Below are positions 48,096-55,856 of a stretch of DNA of 64,000 nt, piece after piece. The notes below the pieces were generated by a model that saw nothing but the letters and a program-made list of their open reading frames with translations, did no database searches and was not told where the DNA came from. The stretch is from Candidatus Hydrogenedentota bacterium (lineage in GTDB: Bacteria; Hydrogenedentota; Hydrogenedentia; Hydrogenedentales; SLHB01), in contig JABWCD010000010.1 in NCBI GenBank assembly GCA_013359265.1, positions 1-64,000 on the forward strand, given 5' to 3'. Every line of letters starts with the position of its first letter. Position 1 is the stretch's first letter. Made by a program: the position numbers and the translations under genes.

Positions 48096-48134
48096 CGCGG
48101 CCCCGGGCTTCGGTCCGGGGCCGCGTTCTTTTTG
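48096..48134 (+). terminator. Rho-independent terminator of groESL
   Basis: A perfect 11-bp stem CGCGGCCCCGG (48096-48106) with CCGGGGCCGCG (48115-48125), an 8-nt loop containing CTTCGG, then TTCTTTTT. Confidence 0.92.
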
Positions 48135-48217
48135 AGCGGTTTTTAGTTTCGACTGTTACCGCCAAATCGCCCCGAGCACTCGGCGGCACGCGGAACCAGA
48201 CTGGTTGTACCCGGAAT

Positions 48218-48658
48218 TCACTCGACGGTGAACGGCTTGTCGCTTTGGTCGAATATGTTTGTGTCTCGTTTGAGCAGGGCGCGAACCTTGTAACCGCCAC
48301 CCGGTTCTGCCTCCTGCGGAAATGTCAGCTTGTAGAGACCGTCGTTCGCGGTGGACTTGTCAATCACATGAATGACGTCGCCAAACCGCAAGAGTTCTAT
48401 ACGTACCCGCTCACTTGGATCGAGTGTCGTTGACCACGTCATCTTCTTCTTGATACCTCGTGTGTACGTTTCCCCGCCATTTGGTTTCAACACTTCGATC
48501 GGTTTTGGACCGCGGAAGTCCCGGTCTTCCATGCGCGTGAATCCCGCGGCAGATTCGGCGCGGCGTGGCTGAAAGCCGATGCACAGCATCGCAAGCAAAA
48601 GGAGCGCGATGTACAAGAGTATTCCGAACCTACCTTCGAGTTGGTTTAGAGTCCGCAT
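48218..48658 (-). CDS. Exported protein with Kre9/KNH-type Ser/Thr-rich anchored domain
   Basis: 146 residues. The N-terminal membrane/signal segment (about 12-30) is followed by a single domain with IEVLKPNGGETYTRGIKKKM, then TWSTTL, VRIELLRFGD, TANDGLYKLTFPQEAEPGGG and a final SDKPFTVE. This is the KNH-like domain found in bacterial surface and secretion-tag proteins. It is a single-domain, stand-alone version. The ATG is preceded by GGGGAGAATCG, the same sequence that precedes the DUF1349 gene start at 50832. Confidence 0.75.
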   Translation of the reverse strand: MRTLNQLEGRFGILLYIALLLLAMLCIGFQPRRAESAAGFTRMEDRDFRGPKPIEVLKPNGGETYTRGIKKKMTWSTTLDPSERVRIELLRFGDVIHVIDKSTANDGLYKLTFPQEAEPGGGYKVRALLKRDTNIFDQSDKPFTVE

Positions 48659-48786
48659 GATCGATTCTCCCCGCCCCCCTTCAATGGGCGTTTACCGAAA
48701 ACCAAGGCGTAGTCCGCCTCGAAACCGGAAGCTCAATCGGGTAGAGCCCCCGTTGCTTCCGTAGTCTTCCGATGCACCTAGCCTTC

Positions 48787-48815
48787 AAAGTATCGCTCAA
48801 TAACATAGCAGTCAA
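48787..48815 (-). promoter_or_regulatory. Possible promoter of the KNH-domain gene
   Basis: On the minus strand TTGACT (48815-48810), 17 bp, TACTTT (48792-48787). The predicted leader is about 120 nt. The rest of the 48659-48972 gap is A+T-rich after 48790 and holds no gene I can support. Confidence 0.35.
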
Positions 48816-48972
48816 GGATAAATAGTGATTGAGTCAAATCATATACATCTTCTTCGCGAAGTCAGACGCTGCGAAGTTGTTGTGGGAGGCATTCGAAACA
48901 TTGATTCCGGGGGCGTCTATTCGGTAGTCTGCATTTCCTTCCGGACAGACGAACAGGGGGAGTATTCGACGC

Positions 48973-49917
48973 ATGTACCGGCCAGAAATCAAAGTACTCG
49001 ACTGCACAATCCGCGACGGCGGATTGATGAACGATTGGCGCTTCAGCAAGGACATGGTCCGGGACGTTTTTGACGGCCTCGCGAAGGCGGGCGTCGATTA
49101 CATCGAGCTCGGCTACAAGGCCGACAAGAAGCAGTTCAAGGTGGAAGACTCGGGCCCCTGGCGCTTCTGCGACGAGGACGTGCTTCGCGAAGTGGCCCAC
49201 GAGTGCCCGGCAAAGGTTTCGGTGATGTGCGACGTGGGCCGCACCGACTACGACTCGTTCGTCCCCGCGAAGGATTCCATCGTAAAGATGTACCGGGTCG
49301 CGACGTACGTGAAGGAGATTGACAAGGCCATCCATCTCGGCAATCACATCAAATCGCTGGGGTACGAAGTCTCGGTCAATATCATGGCGGTGTCTCACTG
49401 TCTGGAACCGGAACTCGACCAAGCTCTCGATCAACTCGCGCAAACCAATTTTGAAGTCATTTACCTTGTCGACAGCTTCGGCTATCTGTACTCCGAACAG
49501 ATTCACTACCTCGCCGACAAGTACCTCTCCCGCCTCAAAGGCAAGGAAGTCGGCATTCACATGCACAACAACCAGCAACTCGGTTTTGCCAACACCATCG
49601 AAGGTATCGTCAAAGGCATTAACTACCTCGACGCCACCGTCTTTGGTATGGGCCGGGCCGCTGGGAATTGTCCGATGGAGTTGCTGCTTGGTTTCCTGCG
49701 CAACCCCAAGTTCGACGTGCGCCCGGTGCTCGACCTCATCCAGAAGTATTTCATCGGACTACAGTCCGAACTCCGTTGGGGTTACGAAATCCCGTACGCA
49801 ATCACCGGGATACTTAACAAGCACCCGAGAGCCGCCATGGCCTTCATGAAAGACGGTGGCAATGGCAGCTTCAGCGCGTTCTTCGATACATTCGCGGACG
49901 CCGAAGACGCCGACTGA
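48973..49917 (+). CDS. DRE-TIM aldolase-family protein (4-hydroxy-2-oxovalerate aldolase / HMG-CoA lyase-like)
   Basis: 314 residues. The DRE-TIM metallolyase signature opens the protein (IKVLDCTIRDGGLMNDWRF, with Arg-Asp of the RDG motif). YIELGYKADKK, VYLVDSFG-type IYLVDSFGYLYSEQ, and the metal-binding HMHNNQQLGFANT with two His follow, then GMGRAAGNCPMELLLGF. The C-terminal communication domain is short. The reaction is a divalent-metal-dependent aldol cleavage or condensation; the substrate is not determinable here, and no acylating aldehyde dehydrogenase lies beside it. Confidence 0.85.
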   Translation: MYRPEIKVLDCTIRDGGLMNDWRFSKDMVRDVFDGLAKAGVDYIELGYKADKKQFKVEDSGPWRFCDEDVLREVAHECPAKVSVMCDVGRTDYDSFVPAKDSIVKMYRVATYVKEIDKAIHLGNHIKSLGYEVSVNIMAVSHCLEPELDQALDQLAQTNFEVIYLVDSFGYLYSEQIHYLADKYLSRLKGKEVGIHMHNNQQLGFANTIEGIVKGINYLDATVFGMGRAAGNCPMELLLGFLRNPKFDVRPVLDLIQKYFIGLQSELRWGYEIPYAITGILNKHPRAAMAFMKDGGNGSFSAFFDTFADAEDAD

Positions 49918-49945
49918 GGGCACCTGCCGATCGCTCCGCCGTCGA

Positions 49946-50152
49946 TTAGCGTACTGGCAGTTTTGCGGGTAGCGACGCCGGGAGGTCTTCGGCGTTGCCA
50001 AGCGTCAACTTGAGTGGGCGTTCATCGAAAGCTCTGCGCCCTGATTCGCATCCGGACTGAGACGGCGAAGTAACCCCCATTAGTTGAAACAGCGCTTCGA
50101 TCGCGCGTGTGTTCGCAGGCCGGAGCTTGTCGATGCGCAGCGAACCGGTCAC
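49946..50152 (-). CDS. Possible small protein coupled to the DUF1349 gene
   Basis: 68 residues from GTG 50152, overlapping the DUF1349 stop by four bases (GTGA). The sequence runs SLRIDKLRPANTRAIEALFQ and later RAFDERPLKLTLGNAEDLPA. Base choice at third positions resembles coding DNA, and it fills a gap otherwise without genes. No family was recognised. It could also be a fortuitous open frame. Confidence 0.35.
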   Translation of the reverse strand: MTGSLRIDKLRPANTRAIEALFQLMGVTSPSQSGCESGRRAFDERPLKLTLGNAEDLPASLPAKLPVR

Positions 50153-50832
50153 TCTCGGGTCAACAGGCGGAATTCCGAAATCTTCGCCCAGTGTTCGGCG
50201 TCGCTGGGGCCTTGATAGGCTTGGATGGAAACTTTCGCGTCGCCCTTCACGGGTAGTTCGCATTCGCCGGCGGTTTTCCAGTCGTCAGCGTCTGATACGC
50301 AGTATTCGCCTTTGAGCATTGCGCCGCGCGCGGTCAGGCGGAGGCGGAGTTTGCTGATGGCGTTGCCGATGGGGGGCTTGGCGATTGTACGCGTGGAATC
50401 GTCCTGCTCCCGGCCCATGACCATGCAAACTTCGCCGTCGACGAGTTCCAGGCCTATCTTTACCATGTTGCTGTCGTCGTAATACCAGACGAGGTTCACC
50501 TGTTCGTACTGGTTGGTTGGCTTATTCTCGACCGTAACCTCGACGGACAGCGCGCCGTTTTCGATTTTGGGAAGGTCCCGCACAAGAACGTTCTTCGCGT
50601 CGTTCTTGCCGCCCCACAAATTGCCGGGCTCGACGCGAATCTCGAGTCCCGAATCCGTTACACGCCACGCGGCCGGATTCTCGCGCACCCATCGCCACCC
50701 GTCAGCGAGCTTCCCTCGGAAGTCGTCCCGAAAGATCGTGTTGTCGTTGGCGTACACTACTACGGCAGGCAACGCCGTGGCGATTGCCGCGGCAATTGTC
50801 CACCCCAGACGCCCAGTCGGAAGTACTCTCAT
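50149..50832 (-). CDS. Exported DUF1349 (concanavalin-like) protein
   Basis: 227 residues from ATG 50832 (signal peptide ending VVYAN), with CGGGGAGAATCG upstream; the open frame extends much further but without conserved character. The domain carries FRDDFRGKLADGWRWVREN, ENKPTNQYEQVNLVWYYDDS, MVKIGLELVDGEVCMVMGRE and a final ISEFRLLTRE, typical of DUF1349/beta-glucanase-like jellyrolls. It probably binds carbohydrate outside the cytoplasm. It is divergent from the response-regulator gene. Confidence 0.8.
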   Translation of the reverse strand: MRVLPTGRLGWTIAAAIATALPAVVVYANDNTIFRDDFRGKLADGWRWVRENPAAWRVTDSGLEIRVEPGNLWGGKNDAKNVLVRDLPKIENGALSVEVTVENKPTNQYEQVNLVWYYDDSNMVKIGLELVDGEVCMVMGREQDDSTRTIAKPPIGNAISKLRLRLTARGAMLKGEYCVSDADDWKTAGECELPVKGDAKVSIQAYQGPSDAEHWAKISEFRLLTRE

Positions 50833-50868
50833 TGGCGATTCTCCCCGGCGGAAATCCCCGCGCGATCG

Positions 50869-50877
50869 TGCTATAGT
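50869..50877 (+). promoter_or_regulatory. Extended -10 promoter of the response regulator
   Basis: TGC followed by TATAGT (50872-50877). No good -35 is seen. The predicted start near 50884 gives a short leader before ATG 50912, and excludes the in-frame TTG at 50894 as the more likely start. Confidence 0.4.
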
Positions 50878-50911
50878 CCCCGTTTGAGTTGTATTGCATA
50901 GGGGGTGCCGA

Positions 50912-51535
50912 ATGCGAATTCTCGTCGCGGACGACGACAACACGTCCCGCATTGCATTAACGGCGGTACTCAAGCGGTTGGGCCACGACGTGACGTCGGC
51001 CGCGGACGGGGACGAAGCGTGGGCCGTGTTGCAGAAGCCCGATTCGCCGAAGCTCGCGGTTTTGGATTGGATGATGCCGGGCCTGACGGGAGTCCAGGTT
51101 TGCGAGAACGTGCGCAAGGCCATCGGTATCAGCTCCAAGTACCTCATCTTGCTCACCGCGCGCGCCGACAAAGGGGACATTATCGAAGGCCTCGATTCCG
51201 GCGCGAACGATTACGTTACCAAGCCGTTCGATGAAGGCGAGTTGGTCGCCCGCATTCGCGTTGGCGAGCGCGTTCTGGACCTCGAGCAGCAGTTGCGCAA
51301 CCGCGTGACCGAGCTTGAAGAGGCGATGGAGCACATCAAATTCCTTCAGGGAATTCTTCCGATTTGCATGTTTTGCCATCGCATCCGCGACGACGAGGAA
51401 TCGTGGCGCCGGATCGAGGACTACTTGTCGGAACACACCGACGTGCAACTCAGCCACGGGTTGTGTCCGAGTTGTTTCGAAAAGCACTATCCCGAGCTCT
51501 ATCACAAGAGCCGAGGTGAAGCAGCGTCGAACTAG
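50912..51535 (+). CDS. Response regulator: CheY-type receiver with C-terminal CxxC/CxxC domain
   Basis: 207 residues from ATG 50912, with AGGGGG upstream. Receiver: acidic cluster Asp7-Asp9, phospho-acceptor Asp52 (LDWMMPG), Thr82 region (LLTARAD) and Lys104 (VTKPF). A coiled-coil linker (115-145) leads to a short C-terminal module with Cys152-x2-Cys155 and Cys185-x2-Cys188 around RIRDDEESWRRIEDYLSEH and SHGLCPSC, a probable zinc-binding element seen in other PAS and receiver proteins. There is no DNA-binding domain. No histidine kinase is adjacent. Confidence 0.88.
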   Translation: MRILVADDDNTSRIALTAVLKRLGHDVTSAADGDEAWAVLQKPDSPKLAVLDWMMPGLTGVQVCENVRKAIGISSKYLILLTARADKGDIIEGLDSGANDYVTKPFDEGELVARIRVGERVLDLEQQLRNRVTELEEAMEHIKFLQGILPICMFCHRIRDDEESWRRIEDYLSEHTDVQLSHGLCPSCFEKHYPELYHKSRGEAASN

Positions 51536-51590
51536 CGCCCCGGGGGAGCGCGCTTCCGAAATTCAAGCCGGGACGTAGGGGGTAACCCGC

Positions 51591-53147
51591 ATGTTGGAAA
51601 CCGTAAATCTGGACGCCGCCATTCCCAAGCGGGAGTGCAAAGCGATCCTCGAACAAATCGATCTGCAACTCGCGCAACTCCAGCGCGATCTTCGCCCGTC
51701 CGGCAGCCCGCTCCTCATTGTCTTCGAGGGATGGGACGCAGCGGGCAAAGGCATGGTGTTGAACCGCATGCTCGAGCCGCTCGACCCTCGCGGTTTCAAG
51801 GTTTACAACATCAAGGCGCCAACAGAGGTCGAACGGATGTACCCGCCGCTGTGGCGCTTTTGGCAGACGGCGCCGCCACGCGGCGGCATCAGCATCTATA
51901 ACCACAGTTGGTACCGCGAGGTATTGCAGGAGCGCGTGGAGGCGGGCCTCGATGCGCAGGGCCTGCAGGCCGCCTACGAGCATATCCGCACGTTCGAGCG
52001 ACAGCTCGACGACGACGGCGCAGTGGTCGTGAAGTTCTTCCTGCACATCAGCAAGAAGGAACAGTCCAAGCGGTTCAGCCGTCTCGAGAAGAACGAAGCC
52101 TTCGCGTGGAAGATCGGCAAGGCTGAGAAACGCAGGCACAAGCGATACCGCGAATACTACGACGCCGCGGAGGACATGCTGCGCGAAACCTCCACGTCGT
52201 ACGCGCCCTGGACCGTCGTCCCGTCCACCGACGACAACTTCGCCAAAGTGCTTGTGGCGGAGACGCTGCGCAGCGCGTTTCAAAAAGCGGTCGAACGAAA
52301 GAATGCGCCCGTGCCGACCGCCGCGCCCGTGACGCCGCGCCGGACCAGCCCCCTAGACCGAGTCGATTTGGGCCAGACGATTACGCCCGAAGAATACGAC
52401 GACGTGCTGCCCAAACTGCAATCCGAATTACGGCGGTTGCAGCACGTCTGCTACTTCAAACGGCGCGCGGCATTGTTGGTGTTCGAGGGGTGGGACGCCG
52501 CGGGCAAGGGCGGCACTATCCGGCGCCTTGCACGGCAGCTCGATCCGCGCGGGTACGAGGTGAACCCGGTTGCCGCGCCGCAGGGCGACGAACGGACGCA
52601 CCATTACCTCTGGCGGTTCTGGCGCGCACTGCCAAAAGCGGGGCACCTCGCGATCTTCGATCGCAGTTGGTACGGCCGCGTGCTGGTCGAGCGCGTGGAA
52701 GGTTTCGCGACGCCACAGGAGTGGCAGCGTGCGTACCGCGAAATCAACGAGTTCGAAACGCAAATCGTCGAGGCCGGCGCCGTTTTGATTAAGTTTTGGT
52801 TCCACATTTCCAAGGACGAACAATTGAACCGGTTCCAACTTCGCGAGCAGGAACCCCACAAACGCTGGAAAATCACGGACGAAGACTGGCGCAACCGCGA
52901 AAAGTGGGAAGACTACTGGGGGCCGGTGTCCGATATGCTCGAAAAGACCTCAACGGCCCATGCGCCGTGGGTCGTCGTCGAGGGCAACGACAAACGGTTC
53001 GCGCGTGTGAAGGTTTTGGAGACCGTCGCGCAACGATTGTCACAGGCCTTGGAAGGAAAACCGCTCAAGATGCCGCGGGCAGCGCGGAAGCAGAAGACAC
53101 GGCAGCGGCCCCAGGGGCAGCCTGCGCCGGTCCAGCAGGCGTCATAG
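51591..53147 (+). CDS. pap: Polyphosphate:AMP phosphotransferase (two tandem PPK2 domains)
   Basis: 518 residues made of two PPK2 units. Each has a Walker A GWDAAGKG (47-54 and about 299-306) followed by LDPRGF/LDPRGY, an RFWQTAPPRG/RFWRALPKAG loop, and NHSWYREVL/DRSWYGRVL. This two-domain class transfers phosphate from polyphosphate to AMP, making ADP. The C-terminal 25 residues are Lys/Arg/Gln-rich. The last 83 bp overlap the convergent hydrolase gene on the other strand. Confidence 0.93.
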   Translation: MLETVNLDAAIPKRECKAILEQIDLQLAQLQRDLRPSGSPLLIVFEGWDAAGKGMVLNRMLEPLDPRGFKVYNIKAPTEVERMYPPLWRFWQTAPPRGGISIYNHSWYREVLQERVEAGLDAQGLQAAYEHIRTFERQLDDDGAVVVKFFLHISKKEQSKRFSRLEKNEAFAWKIGKAEKRRHKRYREYYDAAEDMLRETSTSYAPWTVVPSTDDNFAKVLVAETLRSAFQKAVERKNAPVPTAAPVTPRRTSPLDRVDLGQTITPEEYDDVLPKLQSELRRLQHVCYFKRRAALLVFEGWDAAGKGGTIRRLARQLDPRGYEVNPVAAPQGDERTHHYLWRFWRALPKAGHLAIFDRSWYGRVLVERVEGFATPQEWQRAYREINEFETQIVEAGAVLIKFWFHISKDEQLNRFQLREQEPHKRWKITDEDWRNREKWEDYWGPVSDMLEKTSTAHAPWVVVEGNDKRFARVKVLETVAQRLSQALEGKPLKMPRAARKQKTRQRPQGQPAPVQQAS

Positions 53148-54108
53148 CGGTGTTCGCTGCGGACAGGTTCCGCTTGTCCTGCTCAAGCAGCCACTTGATG
53201 CTGTCCTTCAGGACCTGAATGGTCTGCGCCTCGTCGACGCCAACGTGGTCGGAATCATAGACCGCAAATTCCTTTGGATCGCCGGCCGCCTCGACCAGTG
53301 CCCTCGCCGCGGCGAACGGGATCAGTTGATCGTGCTCGCCATTCTGAAAAAGCAGCGGCCGCGGCGCGATCTTTCCGACATATTTGACCGGGTCCGACGG
53401 CGCGGTTACAAAAGCGACAAGCGACGTGAGCGGCCCTTTCCAGCGACCGAGTTCCTTGCGTGCAGCTTCGCTGTCCAACAACAGATCGAGATTCCCGCCG
53501 CCGTAGGTCATCACGGCCGCCGGAATACGCGGCTCGAAGGCAACGGCAGTGCAACCGGTTATCGCGCCAAAACTGGCCCCGATGAGATAGATGCGGTCTT
53601 TGGCGATGTCTTCGCGGGTCTCGAGGTAATCGACGAGCCGGCGGGTGTCGATTACGTTGAGTGAAGTCCGCTTGCGCAACCCCAATAGCTGCGACACCGG
53701 GTCTTTCGATGCAATGCGCCGTTCGCCGCGCATGTACTGATCGAACGAGACGATGGCGAACCCCGCCTGCGTGTAGTACGCCGCGATTTCGTCGAGGAAG
53801 GATTTGCTCTGTCCTATGCCATGAAGAAAGATGATGCACGGGTACGGCTTCGGCGTATCGACCGGAAGCGCAAGAATCGACGGCACGTTCGACTCGGGTT
53901 GGCTTTGGTACGTGAAATCGACTCGTGTGTACGCGTCGCGCTGCTCGGTCCCGCGCACAACGGGATTCAGCGGCAACGATGCGTCGTACCCGTCGTAATA
54001 CGACTGGTCGGCGCGGTACTTCACCACGGCGCCGCCGGCCGCGGCTACAAACAGAACGATTACCCCAATCAATGAAATTTTAGCGAAGCGTTTCACGATA
54101 ACCGGCAC
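53065..54108 (-). CDS. Membrane-anchored alpha/beta hydrolase
   Basis: 347 residues from GTG 54108; a GTG at 54096 or a TTG at 54123 are alternatives. An N-terminal helix (about 10-30) anchors it outside the cytoplasm. Core: CIIFLHGIGQSKSFL (oxyanion HG), nucleophile GASFGA (GxSxG), FQNGEHDQLIPFAAA with the acidic residue, and a final His in YDSDHVGVDE. It is an esterase/dienelactone-hydrolase-like enzyme; the substrate is unknown. The Ala/Pro-rich C-terminal 25 residues are encoded opposite the end of pap. Confidence 0.8.
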   Translation of the reverse strand: MPVIVKRFAKISLIGVIVLFVAAAGGAVVKYRADQSYYDGYDASLPLNPVVRGTEQRDAYTRVDFTYQSQPESNVPSILALPVDTPKPYPCIIFLHGIGQSKSFLDEIAAYYTQAGFAIVSFDQYMRGERRIASKDPVSQLLGLRKRTSLNVIDTRRLVDYLETREDIAKDRIYLIGASFGAITGCTAVAFEPRIPAAVMTYGGGNLDLLLDSEAARKELGRWKGPLTSLVAFVTAPSDPVKYVGKIAPRPLLFQNGEHDQLIPFAAARALVEAAGDPKEFAVYDSDHVGVDEAQTIQVLKDSIKWLLEQDKRNLSAANTAMTPAGPAQAAPGAAAVSSASALPAAS

Positions 54109-54127
54109 TCTACAACCTGACAATTAA

Positions 54128-55399
<1,272 letters not shown>

Positions 55400-55430
55400 G
55401 CGCTGTTTTGTCTTTTGAGAGGTGTGTGCG

Positions 55431-55805
55431 TTGACGTTAGAGACTATCGCAATTTCGGCGATCTCGGCCGTGTTGGCCGCCGCCGAAGCCCCCTCGGGCG
55501 GCCAGACCGCCACGCAGTCGCAGGGCGATCCGTTCAGCATCCTGTACTTCATGCTTCCAATGATTCTCGTGATGTGGCTGTTCATGTTCCGGCCGAACCA
55601 GAAACGCGAAAAGGAACGTCAGGCCATGTTGGCGGGACTGTCCAAGGGCGACAAAGTCGTCACCGCGAGCGGTATCATTGGCAGCATCGTGGGTGTATCC
55701 GAGAAGACGGTGGTCTTGCGCGTGAGCGAAGAGCCGCCCGTGAAGATGGAGTTCTTGCGGGGTTCGGTGTCCCGCGTGGTCCCCAAGGACGAAAAAGAAT
55801 CGTAG
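55431..55805 (+). CDS. yajC: Preprotein translocase subunit YajC
   Basis: 124 residues from TTG 55431, which has GAGAGG 8 nt upstream; the GTG at 55422 is too close to that site. One membrane helix (ILYFMLPMILVMWLFMFRPN) is followed by the YajC core QKREKERQAMLAGLSKGDKV and VTASGIIGSIVGV. An Ala/Gly/Gln-rich N-terminal leader precedes the helix. YajC associates with SecDF in the inner membrane. Position between tgt and secDF is the classical arrangement. Confidence 0.93.
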   Translation: MTLETIAISAISAVLAAAEAPSGGQTATQSQGDPFSILYFMLPMILVMWLFMFRPNQKREKERQAMLAGLSKGDKVVTASGIIGSIVGVSEKTVVLRVSEEPPVKMEFLRGSVSRVVPKDEKES

Positions 55806-55856
55806 ACTGCGGCGCGCGGGCGAGATTGGCGCCGTCGATCACAGTTGGAGCAAGGA

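Noticed and set aside
48728-48748. AGCTCAATCGGGTAGAGC resembles a tRNA D-arm
   Set aside because: No matching acceptor stem, anticodon arm or T-loop follows, so it is not a tRNA or tRNA fragment I can support.
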